Source of the DNA: Ananas comosus | Taxonomy: Eukaryota > Streptophyta > Magnoliopsida > Poales > Bromeliaceae | Length of the DNA stretch: 64,000 nucleotides | Assembly: GCF_001540865.1 (NCBI RefSeq) | Contig: NC_033627.1 | Span: forward strand, 3,346,071 to 3,410,070 | Direction of reading: 5' to 3' | Shown here: positions 13,238 to 25,192 of the stretch, in pieces | How positions within the stretch are numbered: position 1 is the stretch's first letter | Layout: each line of letters starts with the position of its first letter | Notes under the pieces: generated by a model | Told to the model about the DNA's origin: nothing | Databases searched by the model: none | The model's input: the letters and a program-made list of their open reading frames with translations, nothing else | Made by a program: the position numbers and the translations under genes

Positions 13238-14108
13238 CGAAGAAGATACAGTGGCCCTTAAATAGGGTTGTTAATAGGCCTGGGCTTTTTTAATGGACCG
13301 CATTCGGGCCCATGAGCTGATAAATTAGGAATGGGAAAAACTTCATATCAGGTACTGGCCCAACTCGGCCCATATACAACTGGGCCTATGATACGAAACA
13401 CGCTGATGGAAGACAAATTGGTGCCTGCACCCGGTGCACCACGCTAGTCCGTGCACCCACTGGCGTAGTCAATATTCGGTCTCGGTGCTAGAAGCGTTAG
13501 ATAGAAATTTTTGTATATGCTATAAAGAGAAGTTGTTGACAGTCTATTTATCTAATTTTTATTATAATGATTTATATACCGCAACTTAATTAAATAGTAT
13601 TGTATTTCAGTACAGAGCTTAATGTATTCTAAATGAATGTCGTAGTCAGCATTCAGCCAATAAATAACCACTTGTTGGCGCCGTAAAAGTTGCGCCATGT
13701 GGTGAACCAGGATGCACCGTGAGCATGATTCCTAAAATCAAAAATAGACAACATGTAGTGCACTGGTAGAAGAAGAGAAGAGTATACTTGAAACCGAAAA
13801 ACGATTAAAGTTTATACGGTTAGAATCGGCCGATAGTAGCTCACGAAATCAGGCGCGTGGCCGATCATTGGGAATAACTGAATAAATGGGCGAATCTATA
13901 AATAAACGAAGAATATCTGAAAGGGGTTTTTTTTTCCTGAGAATAAGAAGACCAATTTTTTTTCCTTACACTTCTCACTTTTTGTAACCTTTTCGTCTTA
14001 CTTTGCATTTATTGCTTTTTCCTAGGAACAGTTTTAAGATAATTTTTCTCCACATCAAATGCCTTGGCGGCAACTTTCTCTTATAAACATTGTCCTTTTA
14101 TTGAAATA
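13238..14108. other. Intergenic stretch with one partial 190-bp repeat unit
   Basis: Past the promoter, 13490-13690 is one isolated unit of the repeat arrayed at 16.06-16.8 kb. Shared words include TATGCTATAAAGAGAAGTTG and AGCATTCAGCCAATAAATAACC. The rest shows nothing. Confidence 0.6.
13250..13400 (-). promoter_or_regulatory. Probable promoter of the SET-domain gene, with site-II-like TGGGCC boxes
   Basis: In about 130 bp upstream there are five GGGCC/GGCCC boxes (near 13282, 13308, 13356, 13366 and 13382). Most fit the plant site II motif TGGGCC/T, which is common in promoters of housekeeping and organelle-related genes. A TATTTAAGG sequence lies at about 13255-13264. The assignment rests on motif density and on position. 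Confidence 0.55.
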
Positions 14109-15764
14109 CTAGTGCAGGGACCCGCGCGTTGTTGCGGATAACTATTGTAGAATTAAAAATTTATAGAGAATAAAATATCAAATACAGTATCAATAAAATA
14201 TAAAGGAGAAAAACTCCCAAATATAATTCCATATAGCATATAAAGATATACAATTCAAAAAAAAAAAATCAAAATAAGGCATATTTTCATATTCCATGAA
14301 GCTAGAAAAGAAAACGCATGAACATATTAGCACAATTAAGTTATATTTATTAAAAAAATAATTAAAAGCTTAAAAGTTTTTATATAAACCATACACTCAT
14401 TTTAGAGTTATATATAGTTCTTCCCTTTTCCTGAGGAAGGAGCGATCAAGCGTGTGGGAGTAGGGATTATATAAGAGCTCTAAAATAATTTAACTTATAA
14501 AATAATTGCTAATTCTTTGTCATACTTTTTTTTATAAAATAATTGCTAGTTTTTACAATTCTCTTACACTCTCTTTTTCTAATTTTTAAGTAAACTTTAT
14601 TTATGTTTCTTTATATACATTATTTTTCTTTTTTTTTATACTATCAAGGCTAAAGAGAAATAAAGAAGAAATTATCATACTCATAATTGATGAAGCCAAA
14701 ACCATGGCTTACTTCGGAGCTTGAATTGCAAACAGACACAAAAAAAAAAACAAATTATAAAAATAACTAATAAATCGGAAACTAAGTAAATCATTGTGGC
14801 ACTTCAAATGAAAGAAAAAAATTTTCATATAAATAACAACACAAATTCCAACATAAAGAAAGAAATAAAAGAAAATCTTCTGCCTTGTATAAAAATTAGA
14901 CGACAAAATCACAAACAATCTGAGTTACTTACCCTTTTGAGTAATCAGGAAGCGGCGCTTCAGAGGACCCTCCTTGGTAAAAAGTAAAAACCTCCTCCAA
15001 CTAAATACACCAATGAAAACAAAAGCAATCAAATCCCCCTCTTTTCACCATCAAAATGAAACCCTAATTTGTGAAAATTGTCGAAGAAGAAGATGAATTG
15101 GGCAAAGGAAGAACCTGTGAGGACTTGAATGAGTAAGGGAGTTCGGAGACGACGATTGTGGCCGGGCAGAACCCTGTTTTCTTTTTGCAGGCCATTATCG
15201 GCAGGGCGGAGGGTACCACCAGTTCTATTATGAAGATCCCGCCTTCCATGGCTGCACACCGTCTCGATCGTACATATTTTCGATCAAAGATAAGAGCTTT
15301 AGACCCTCTGGAAAGTACAGCGACAGAGGCGGTAGCAAGAGGATCGGCGATAGAGGTGGAATGAGAGTTGGGGATCTTTCCTGCGATCTCCCTTTTGGGA
15401 TTCCTAGCAGCGGCAAAAATGTAAAAACGGAAGATGGGGAAATGTAAGGAAAAGGAATAGTCGTAGGGACACGAATAACTCTGTTCATTGCTTATATATT
15501 TGCTTCATTAATGAAAATATTGCAACGGACGGTTCATTGCTTCATTAATGAAAATAGAAAAGTTCATTGCTTATATATTTGCTTCATTAATGAAAAAATT
15601 GCAACGGAAGGGAGGAAAAAATGACTCGAATAGGGGAGGGGAAACGTTGAGGCGGTTTGGTTTAGAGATTTAGAGACGTGGATTGGTTTAAAAGAAGATT
15701 AGTGAAAGTGAAGGAAAAATTGCCACGTGGCAAAAGCTATTGGGGATTCATATAGTTTAATAGA
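14109..15764 (-). mobile_element. Non-autonomous Helitron (1.66 kb)
   Basis: On the minus strand it starts TCTATTAAACTATATGAAT after an A. It ends with a GC-rich hairpin region (CCGCAACAACGCGCGG), a short spacer and CTAG before a T, as Helitrons do with A^T insertion. The second element at 29859-30920 has the same start (TCTATT, then AATCCCC and GCCAC.TGGC) and the same type of end. No Rep/helicase is present. On the minus strand 15249-15115 looks like a captured first exon: an ATG-initiated frame beginning MEGGIFIIELVVPSA, with a GT donor after TCACAG. I do not recognise its source. Confidence 0.75.
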
Positions 15765-16059
15765 TATATCATTCGGCGAATCAACCAAATCAAAGTTACT
15801 ATGTAATATTGAACCTTTATTGCAATATACATATATCAACAGCATTCGGCTCATTAGTCAAACCGAAGTTACTGTGTAAGATTGAATTCGACTGATTTGA
15901 TCCCTCATCAGCCGAATCGTTTGATTCAACGGTAGGCGTAGACTTCGAAGGTCATCATCAGTAGTCGTTTCACTCCTTTGCGTGTTTTTCGAAGGAGGAC
16001 GTTAACCGAATCAACGGTTAAGAAATTCGGCTCGCAGCACCGACATTATAGTTTTTGAG

Positions 16060-16930
16060 GCATCAAATTGGAATTTTTGTATATACTATAAAGATAAGTC
16101 GTTGAGAGTCCATTTATCTCAAATTCATAACAATGATTTGTATCCGACAACTTAACTAATTATTATATTTCATAATAGAGCTAAACGTATCCTAAATGAA
16201 TGCCACAGTTAGCATTTGGTCAATAAATAACTGCTATTAAAGTTTTGAAACGTCAAATTGAAATTGTTGTTTATACTATAATGAGAAGATGTCGAGAGTC
16301 CGTTTGTCATAATTTCATAACAATGATTTGTATCTAACAACTTAATTAAACAGTATTGTATTTCACCACATAGTTAAATATTTTCTAAATGAATATCCTA
16401 GTCAGCTTCAGACTTCAGTCAACAAATAACCACTCCTAAAGTTTTGAAGGACCAAATTTGAATTTTTGTGTATGCTATAAAGAGAAGTTGTTGAGAGTCT
16501 ATTTATTTAATTTTCATAACAATGATTTGTATGCGACAACTTAACGAAACAATATTGTTTTTCATAACAGAGTTAAATATTATCCTAAATGAATATCGTA
16601 GTCAGCATTCGGTCAATAAAAAATCAAAGTTTTGAAGTGTTGAATTGAAAATTTTGTATATGCTATAAAGAAAAGTTGCTATGAGTCTAATGTCTATAAT
16701 TTTCATAACAATGACTCGTATGCGACAACTTAATTAAACAACATTGTATTTCATATTAGAGCCAAATCTTCGGTCAATAAATAACCATTATTATAGTTTC
16801 TGCTGGTTGAAAATAAAAATAGAATTCTAAAATCAAAAGATATTAGAAGCTTCAAATCCAAAACCCCTATATCCATTACCGACAAAAGTTGCCTGTAGTC
16901 TATTGATTTAATTTTTACAATACCACATCA
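16060..16930. repeat. Tandem array, about 190-bp unit, four to five diverged copies
   Basis: The segment running from TATACTATAAAGA through CATAACAATGATTTGTAT and ACAACTTAA to CAATAAATAACC recurs with starts near 16076, 16262, 16456, 16654 and, degenerate, 16870. Copies differ by many substitutions, so the array is old. A lone unit lies at 13490-13690. 15765-16060 before it is unremarkable apart from repeated TTCGGC words. Confidence 0.75.
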
Positions 16931-17214
16931 TATATATACATTATTATTTTATTAAATAGTAATGTGTCTTATGGCAAAGTTAAATATGTCCTAATAAACT
17001 GTTGATATTCCAATAAATCGGTAAAAAAAATTCGGGTCTTATATCGACAGCGAATGGTCATTGCACGTTTTTCTTTTTCTTTTTTTTTGATTTGGGTCGT
17101 TGCACGTTTTAATTAAGTTTCCCAATAGATATCAGGATATATATGGGTAGGCCGAATTTTAGCTATTAATCAAATATAAAAAAAGCAAAGCAAAAAAAGT
17201 CAACAGATAATTAA

Positions 17215-17266
<52 letters not shown>

Positions 17267-17609
17267 CATATTATGATTTTACATTAATAAATAAACTAAG
17301 AAATATTTCATATTAATACCAACAGATACGTATTAAGAATAACAATTACTACGTGACAAAATACGATACATAATACGACACAGTAATTAAGTACATACAA
17401 CAAACAAAATCACGTATGATAACTAAACCATCCACGAGTGCTTGTGGGTTTCTACGAAACCACACCTTGCTGCGAAACGACATCATTTTCTCACCAAACG
17501 AATTTTTTATTCCACGTGGTCGAATCGCTGCTGCCCACGTGTCGAAACTCCTCCCCCGCTGTTTGAAAACAAGAATCGGCGTTCCTCGCCGACCAGCTAC
17601 TACTAGCCG
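16931..17609. other. AT-rich upstream region of the ABCG gene
   Basis: It contains a perfect (TA)n microsatellite at 17219-17265 and otherwise no element. 17425-17600 becomes GC-richer and includes two CACGTG-type boxes (CCACGTGG at 17512 and CCCACGTG at 17534), G-box cores often bound by bZIP/bHLH factors. Confidence 0.5.
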
Positions 17610-17690
17610 TTTCCTATAAATTCACCAGCACTAGCTACTACCGAGAAATACACTATCTCTCTCTCTCTCTCTCCCATCCATCCGTCCGTC
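17610..17690 (+). promoter_or_regulatory. Core promoter and CT-rich leader of the ABCG gene
   Basis: TATAAATT at 17615-17622 is followed about 30 bp on by a plausible start region, and then by a (TC)n pyrimidine patch at 17655-17673, common in plant 5' leaders. The ATG is at 17808, giving a leader of about 160 nt. Confidence 0.6.
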
Positions 17691-17807
17691 CATCGTTTCG
17701 TGTTGGACTTTTTACTACTCCGGGAATCGGCGTAGTAGCGTGCACGCATCTCAGCGCACAGGTTGCCTCGCTTGCATCACCGTCCCGCCTTACTATATAC
17801 ATAGCTA

Positions 17808-20138
17808 ATGTCGTCGTTTGCTAATGCGCTCCGGTACTTGAAAATGGACGGAAAGGAACCCAAAGTCGGCGCCGCACCTCCGCCCGCGGCGGTCTCCTCC
17901 GCTAAAGTCGGCGCCGACTCCGAAGCCCCCGCCGACCACGTCGTCGACCTCGTCGATGACGCCGTCAAGGCGCCGCTGAACATCCCCTTCCTCCTCGAGT
18001 TCACGGACCTAACGTACGCTGTCAAGCCCCGCGGCAGGTTTCCGTTTTTGCCCCCGCTCGGGCCGCGCGGTCGCGAGAAGACCCTGCTCGACTCGGTGTC
18101 GGGCGCGGCGCGCGAGGGCGAGATCCTGGCCGTGCTCGGCGCGAGCGGGTCCGGCAAGTCCACGCTGATCGACGCGCTCGCGAACCGGATCGCGAAGGAG
18201 AGCCTCCGCGGCTCCGTCACGCTCAACGGCGAGCAGATCGACGGCCGTTTGTTCAAGGTCATCTCCGCTTACGTCATGCAGGACGACCTGCTGTACCCCA
18301 TGCTCACCGTCCGCGAGACGCTGACGTACGCCGCCGAGTTCCGGCTCCCCCGGTCCATGCCCCGCGCCAGGAAAGAAAGCCGGGTCCAGGCCCTGATCGA
18401 CCAGCTCGGCCTGCGCCGCGCCGCGGACACTATAATCGGGGACGAGGGCCACCGCGGCGTCTCCGGAGGGGAGCGGCGCCGCGTGTCGATCGGGATCGAC
18501 ATCGTGCACGACCCGATGGTTTTGTTCCTGGACGAGCCCACGTCGGGGCTCGACTCGAGCAGCGCGCTCATGGTGGTGCAGGTGTTACAGAGAATCGCGC
18601 GGAGCGGGAGTATCGTGGCCATGTCGATCCACCAGCCGAGCTACCGCATCCTCGGCCTCCTCGACCGCATCTTGTTCCTCTCGCGCGGCCGGGGCGTGTA
18701 CTACGGCCCGGTCGACGGCCTCTACCCGTTCTTTTCCGAGTTCGGGAGCCCCGTCCCCGAGAACGAGAACCCGGTAGAGTTCGCCCTCGACCTCATCCAC
18801 GAGCTCGAGCGCTCGGCGGACCCCGCCGGGCGCAACGCCCTCATCGAATTCAACGAGTCGTGGCAGGAGCTCGAGAGGTCAAAGTCGACATCCCCCGCGA
18901 CCTCCGCATTACAAATGCCTCTCAACGATGCTATCAGAGCGAGCATATCGCGGGGGAAGCTGGTGTCCGGATCATCGACGACATCAGGATCCGATACATC
19001 AGCATCCCCTGTCCAGACATACGCGAACCCGTTCTGGGTCGAGATGGCCGTGCTCACCCGACGCGGGTTCACGAACACGCGGCGGATGCCGGAGCTATTG
19101 GCGATACGGGTCGGGACGGTGATGGTGACGGGGTTCATCCTCGCCACCCTCTTCTGGCGGCTCAACGACTCGCCGAAGGGCGTGCAGGAGCGCCTCGGCT
19201 TCTTCGCCATGGGCATGTCGACCATGTTCTACACGTGCTCTGACGCCCTCCCCGTCTTCCTGCAGGAGCGCTACATCTATATGCGGGAGACCGCGCACAA
19301 CGCCTACCGCCGGGTGTCCTACGTCGTCTCCAACGCCATCGTCGGATTCCCGTCCCTTGTAATCCTAGCCATCGCGTTCGCGCTCACCACCTTCTTTGCA
19401 ATTGGGCTCTCCGGCGGCTTCCCCGCCTTCCTCTATTTCACGCTCATGATCCTGGCGTCCTTCTGGGCCGGGAGCGGCTTCGTCACCTTCCTCTCCGGCA
19501 TCGTTAAGCAGGTGATTCTTGGATACACCATCGTCGTGGCCATCCTCGCCTACTTCCTCCTCTTCAGCGGTTACTTCATAAACCGTGACAGGTCTGCATG
19601 CAATTCCAACTGCTCTTTTACGTGTGTGTATATATATATATAAGCATAACAACGGTATTTTAATATTTTATATTGAACAACAGGATTCCGCATTTTTACG
19701 TGTGTGTGTATATATATAAGCATAACAATGGTATTTTAATATTTTATATTGAACAACAGGATTCCGCATTACTGGATTTGGTTCCACTACCTCTCGCTTA
19801 TAAAGTACGCCTACGAGGGGGTGCTGCAGAACGAGTTCGGGGGGAGCAGCGGGGCCGCGAAGTGCTTCGTGCGTGGGGTGCAGATGTTCGACGGGACGCC
19901 GGTCGGGGAAATGCCGTACAGCGCAAAGTTGAAGGTGCTGTCGGTGATGAGCGAGACGCTCGGGAGGAACCTGACGGACGCGACGTGCATCACGAACGGC
20001 CCCGAAGTGCTGCGGCAGCAGGCGGTGACGGACCTCAGCAAGTGGGACTGCCTCTGGATCACGGTGGCCTGGGGATTCTTGTTCCGGATACTCTTCTACA
20101 TTGCTTTGCAACTGGGGAGCAGGAACAAGAGGAAGTAG
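17808..20138 (+). CDS. Half-size ABC transporter, ABCG (white-brown complex) subfamily
   Basis: Two exons, 17808-19591 and 19760-20138, join in frame (codons for RDRIPHYW) to give 720 residues, normal for a plant half-size ABCG. The order is nucleotide-binding domain then membrane domain, the reversed order typical of ABCG. Walker A is GASGSGKST (residues 111-119), the signature is VSGGE (218-222), Walker B is VLFLDEP (238-244), and the H-loop His is in SIHQPS (about 275). Six hydrophobic segments follow from about residue 440 to the C-terminus. The sequence resembles the ABCG1/2/6/16/20 group of plants, several of which export suberin or pollen-wall lipid precursors at the plasma membrane as dimers. 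The substrate here is inferred from family only. The coding GC content is far above the surroundings, as in many monocot genes. No disabling change is seen. The only intron has a duplicated acceptor (separate entry). Confidence 0.95.
19616..19769 (+). repeat. Tandem duplication spanning the ABCG intron acceptor
   Basis: Two near-identical units, 19616-19693 and 19694-19769, each contain TTTTACGTGTGTG, a TA-run, GCATAACAA.GGTATTTTAA and GAACAACAG followed by ATTCCGCAT. Each unit therefore carries the acceptor CAG plus the first bases of exon 2. Only the second acceptor (after 19759) opens the correct frame. Use of the first (after 19683) would read on in a frame that does not encode the membrane domain. 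Confidence 0.9.
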
Positions 20139-20824
20139 AGATCTAGAGAGATGAACTAAATCATAGATTATACAATAACTCAGGTGTTTTTTTTATTTTT
20201 TTATTTTTACAAGTTTAGGGATTTGCTTTGTTCGTTTTGTGACAATTAATTTCGTTTGTACTTTTTTTTTAAAACAAAAAATATGTATATATGTTAGAAA
20301 GAACGAAGAGGAACAATAAAAGCGCGTTGTAATGTAATTTTTCTTATTAGTGTTTTCTTTGTAATTAATTGTTGTGAAATAGAACAGCAGTTTATTATTA
20401 ATTGCTAAGTCCTTCATTTTCGGTTCGCCACGCGCATACATTAAGCTCAAGCTGAATAAAGCTCGGGTTGTTTAATAATTGAACTCTCTAATTAATTGTT
20501 AGATTATTGTGGTTCAAACTCACATAGTGCTTAACTGAGCACAACATTTATTACATCAAAGTAAAATTAATTAAATACTTCTTTTCCACACCTAAGTAAT
20601 TATTATTATTATTATTATTATTATTATTTGTACACTAGAGATCATTATAGCAAAATATTATCACATACTTAATTTGTTAAATTTTTTTTTTTATATCTTA
20701 ATTTTCAAGATGAACTTACAAATTGAATTGAGGAAATTAATTGGGCTAGCTTATATAGCTCAAGCTCGTCTCACCCACAAAATAAGCGAATTAATCAATC
20801 AAACGAGGAATTATACCAGAGTAT
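20139..20824. other. 3' flank of the ABCG gene
   Basis: Untranslated region and AT-rich spacer. AATAAA-like words occur at 20314-20319 and 20454-20459. A (TTA)n microsatellite lies at 20600-20627. No gene. Confidence 0.5.
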
Positions 20825-21005
20825 TACTACAAGAAAAAACGTTTATAGAGACAGTTGTAAAAAGGCGGTTGTTATAATGGCCTCTAAGCTACAATATTAG
20901 AGGTAGATGTGTAGAGGCTGTCTACGCTGGCGGTTTAGAGGCTGTTGCAGAAACCGCCTCTATGAATCATAGAGGCTACAACAGTTAAAAACCGGTCTCT
21001 ATAAC
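20825..21005. mobile_element. CACTA-type terminus fragment with foldback
   Basis: TACTACAAGAAAAAACG at 20826-20842 is the usual CACTA terminus (CACTACAAGAAAA) with the first base changed. Inverted words follow: GGCGGTTGTTATAATGGCCTC and AGAGGCGG/CCGCCTCTA across about 140 bp. The second terminus and a target duplication were not found. Confidence 0.5.
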
Positions 21006-21149
21006 CTTCTTCTTTTTTTCTTTTTTTCTTTTTTTTTTTAATGTACTTTCCCAAGCAACAAGATGAACCAACTAAAAGCTGTTTTCATATTAGTCAAGGT
21101 GAGGATAAATGTAGTACTGTGCGTGGTCCCGAATAATGCCGCATAATAA

Positions 21150-21183
<34 letters not shown>

Positions 21184-21732
21184 TATCCACAAAAATCAAT
21201 GAGAATCTTATGAAAATCAACACTTCGACGAATTGGAATTCATCTATTTAACAAAAAAAAACTTTACACTATTCTTCAGTTATTAAGTTTGCAAAATCTA
21301 ATTGCTCAGACATATAAACATACCATATTGGATAAAATAATTTTATTAACAAAACTATTAGATTTATTATTTAGCACTTCATTTATTATTTTATATGTAG
21401 TGACCAAAACATATGGTTGAAAAAAAATCTAGTTTGTTTCCATACGATAATATCATGCACGCTACACATATCGCAATAAGTAAGTTAAAATATATTTTTT
21501 ATTATCCCATCGAATATTTTTATATGCTTTTACTCAAATTCTATTTAATTTATTAATATATGATGAATCTTAATGACAAACTGATTCTAAATTCAATAAA
21601 TATAATCAGTAGGAACTGAATTTGACTATTTCAATATCACCTTTTTGTTCAGATGGTTTTACTTTCTTTTCTTTTTTTTTTTCCTTGGCTTGGTTGCCTT
21701 GGTCCTTGGGCGCACCGAGGGGGGGCTATGTA
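21006..21732. other. Gene-free stretch
   Basis: A (TAA)n microsatellite is at 21149-21182. Nothing else is recognisable. Confidence 0.5.
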
Positions 21733-22209
21733 TAGGGATGTCAACGGGTCGGGTTTGGGTCGGATTTTTAAAAATCCGAATCCGAACCTAAAAACCATTA
21801 AAACCCGTATCCGGACCCGAATCCGGAGGGTTTTAAAAATCTATACCCATATCCGTACCCGACCAAAAACCCGAAACCCGAACCCGCACCCAGACCCGGA
21901 CCCGGCCAGTTTTAAAAATTCATACCGTTAAATAAAGATCTAAGGGATAAAAATTATTAAATATTTTATATATTATATAAATAAATAAAAATAAAGTATG
22001 TATATATATAATTTATTCGGGTTTGGGTTTGGGTTCGGGTCGGGTTCGGGTTCGGGTCGGGTAAATACAAAATCCATAATCGTATCCATATCCGTCGGGT
22101 TTTTATTTTCTATACCCATAACCGAATCCATACCCGTTTAGCTCGGGTAAACCCGCCCCATTCGGTGTTCGATTAATATTTCGGGTATCATACCCAATCG
22201 ACATCCTTA
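21733..22209. mobile_element. hAT-type MITE (477 bp)
   Basis: It starts TAGGGATGTC and ends GACATCCTTA (inverted, one mismatch). CTATGTA is repeated at 21726-21732 and 22210-22216, a 7-bp remnant of the expected 8-bp hAT duplication. The ends are dominated by GGGTTCGGGT-like repeats and their complements. No reading frame of note. Confidence 0.8.
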
Positions 22210-22715
22210 CTATGTATGCGTCATAGCGTAATTTTGGTGCACCCATGTTTCATCAATATACCATGTCCCCATAGAAAAAGAACCATAAATGGAATGAGAG
22301 TCTCTTTTACCCATATTTTTGGGCATAACTTTTGTGATGATCCATATTCTAACTCACTCGCAACAATCATTTTTGTTCAAACAAGAAACTACCTAACTTT
22401 GGAAGCAATGCCTCCTTTCCTATTCCCTATACAACAACAATAAATAGTATCCTGCTCGTCCAAAGTATAACCTCTACACTGTTCATTTATTGCCGCTGTT
22501 ATGACCAACAAGCCATCGACTCTAGATTATTCCGTGAAGTCGTACATTGCTCGAATCTCAAAACAGCGTTGAACGGTAATAAAACTGTTAATTGATTACT
22601 TATTTGTGAATTAAGGTCTTTTTAAAACTATTTGTGAAACTCACAGACAAAGAACATTAGGCTTTATATATATATATATAATATATAATAATATATAATT
22701 ATATATATAATATCA
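22210..22715. other. Gene-free stretch
   Basis: Nothing recognisable. It ends in TA-rich microsatellite sequence at about 22665-22712. Confidence 0.45.
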
Positions 22716-23321
22716 CTACTACTATTAATAGCGACGAGCTACTTGGTGCTATCTAAGTTTCCGCCGTTATATCTACCCTATGAACATTTTCATCCGTTAG
22801 ATCATACATCAACCAACCATTCCACTCAACCCTAGGGGGCCCCCAATCATCACTAACCGCACATCTCTCAATCCAATGGCAAAAACTTGGTAGCCAACGA
22901 AAAATGACGTTGGTGGCTATTAAAGCGATAGTATCTGAGTTCTAAAATAGGATATATATATATGTGCCTATTTAAGTAGCACGTAATTCTTAGTTTCTGA
23001 ACTTTCTAATTATCATCCAATCTTTGATAAAGATAAAAAAAATTGAAGAAAATTAAAGTGTCTCATTTGTTCCATTTTCTGAATTAAATCTCAACTTGTA
23101 GCTCTTCTTTCTCTCACTCTGATCATCTAATCAAAATTGATCGATGGTTAGAAAATTAAAAGCCACAAAGTTCTATACACTCTTAACATAATACAGTATC
23201 TTACTAATACTGTATATCGTAAAATCTTTTATAATTCAAAAAGAAATGCTAGGATCTACATATGATCAAAAAATTGATTGTAAATGATTACAAGAATTAA
23301 CCAATCATTTTCGAATTTTAT

Positions 23322-23354
<33 letters not shown>

Positions 23355-23605
23355 ATAAGAGTTGAGTCTTATTGATACTTTACAAGTATCTATATAATTG
23401 AATTACGTTTTAAAGCAATTGATCTACTGTTTGATATATGTAATAAGCCATTGGATTTAAACACTATTCCACTGACCACACCTACCACCATCATCCTCAC
23501 TCACTCATCTCATCCTATCCAAGGGCCTAATAAAACACACAATATCACCACCATGAATACTTTTACAAGTATTCTAGTCCCTAACTTAATATATATATAT
23601 TATAG

Positions 23606-23643
<38 letters not shown>

Positions 23644-23890
23644 GAGCTCCTATGCTTTTAAAAGTACCAAGTTATTTGTGCGTGTAAGTTTTCGACTCTT
23701 AAATTAAGGAATGTGTTGTTAGGATGATGTGGGCCCCCTAGGGTTGAGTGGGTGGTTGGTTGAATAGTATAATCTAACAAATAAAAATGATAAAAAATAT
23801 AGAACTAACGGTAAAAAATTTATAAGCACCAAGTGCTTGGTGCTTTTACAAGCACTATAGCCGGACTCTATATATATATATAGAGAGAGA
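22716..23890. mobile_element. Cluster of three small TA-flanked foldback MITEs
   Basis: Approximate members are 22720-22965, 23370-23590 and 23641-23872. Each has complementary ends around a number-of-seconds motif such as GTGCTTTTACAAGCAC or ACTTTTACAAGT. Each also has a common core that includes AACCCTAGGGGGCCC (or its complement), and each lies between TA repeats. Insertion into (TA)n tracts recalls the rice Micron family. The family name is inference; the shared core and ends are seen. Confidence 0.6.
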
Positions 23891-24238
23891 GAGAGAGGTG
23901 AGCTAGAATACTATCTATAGCAAACGGGCTCCGTTGACACCTATTTGTTTTTTATGATGGAGCCTCCAAATCGATGATCCATACCGTTTAAGATGATCTA
24001 TATCACTTGAAGTATCTAAATTATGTATGCGCTAACGACATAAAGCAACAATTACCATTTAGCAAAACACATACTTCAAAATTTTGATGTAAAGCTTATT
24101 TCAACTTTACTAACTGATAGTTTCTTGCAAAAAACATTGATTTAATATCTGTACTTATCTTTTCATTAACAAACTTAACATCAAGTGATAAAGCAATCTG
24201 CTTTATAACATCAAGTTGATGAAGCTAAACTTACTAAC

Positions 24239-24350
24239 CTTGAGGAATATCATAGTCCGCCGAAAGGCCTGAAATTAAAAGACTGAGAACGATGGCGATC
24301 AGAACGACAACAAAGAAGACGCTTCTCCGGCGGCGGTCCATCAGCTTCAT
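24239..24350 (-). pseudogene. Small secreted peptide gene, orphan exon 1
   Basis: ATG at 24350. The exon encodes 37 residues beginning MKLMDRRRRSVFFVVV, a basic start and a hydrophobic core, and ends in a donor (CAAG then GTTAGTAAG) in phase 1, exactly as in the two loci that still have both exons. The signal-peptide end differs (SGLSADYDIPQ instead of SGLSPVYA). The conserved TATA block CTATAAAACCTGC lies about 90 bp upstream (24438-24446). Recognisable intron sequence continues to about 24000 and then stops in MITE sequence; no exon 2 is present downstream. Probably a broken locus. Confidence 0.65.
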
Positions 24351-24543
24351 AACAATCTGCTGTTCCTTCCTTAATTTCTTCTGCTGTACGTTGCTTTGGT
24401 TTACTTGGCATGAACCAATTGTGAAATAGGGTGCAGGTTTTATAGAGGAGTTTGGGACATATTAATTGGTTTAGGTGAAAATTAACGCAAACCCCTCAAC
24501 TATCGTCTATCTGGAAGTATTCCCTAAATTTATCTATTCTTAT

Positions 24544-25094
24544 TAGACGGCAATCTTGACCCATACCTGCGGATGCCTGCGGGCTACCTGCAAATTTGCG
24601 GGTACGGATACCAACTTTTTCAACTCAAAAAGTTACGAGTAAAACGGCCGGATATCCGTTAAGCTGTGGTTATTTTGGATAACCCACGGATACCCACGGA
24701 TATCTGCATATATATATATATATATATATGATTATAATATAGTAATATAGTATTCTTTCCTAAAATTTAATCCAAATTTTTATATGTCTTTTATATTATA
24801 AAATTTTTTTGATTTAATATTTTAAGTATTTTTATTGTATGTTATAATATTTTAAACAATGAGTTATATTATGCCTTTAAAACTTATATATATGTGTTTT
24901 GCATTTAAAAAATACATGAGCAACAAAAAAAGAATTGTGAGTAACCCGCATATCCACCCGCCCACCCGCGGGCGGGTATGGGTAAAAATGTTAGCCACCC
25001 AAAAATTTGCGGATAAATTTTATCCATGCCCAAATAATCCACGGGTATAATGATTCGCCTGCGAGTTATCCAATCCGCCCGTTTGTCATGTCTA
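24544..25094. mobile_element. hAT-type MITE in the upstream region of the 24.3-kb peptide relic
   Basis: The 8-bp target duplication ATTCTTAT is at 24536-24543 and 25095-25102. Ends are TAGACGGCAATC and the inverted GTCATGTCTA. The body is repeats of GCGGGTA/TACCCGC and an AT-rich middle. Non-coding. Confidence 0.8.
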
Positions 25095-25192
25095 ATTCTT
25101 ATCCGTCGTTCCTTTGGACATATTTTTTCTTTTCAAGTTATTTTAGTAGTTGAGTGGAAAATATTTTTAAAGAACCTATTTGTTAGCTCTTA

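Noticed and set aside
12912..13293. Arg/Glu-rich plus-strand frames at the GA repeat
   Set aside because: Translation of a microsatellite and of the antisense of the SET gene leader.
17777..19652. Several long minus-strand and alternative plus-strand open frames over the ABCG gene
   Set aside because: They overlap a clear ABC transporter and follow from its high GC content; none shows family features.
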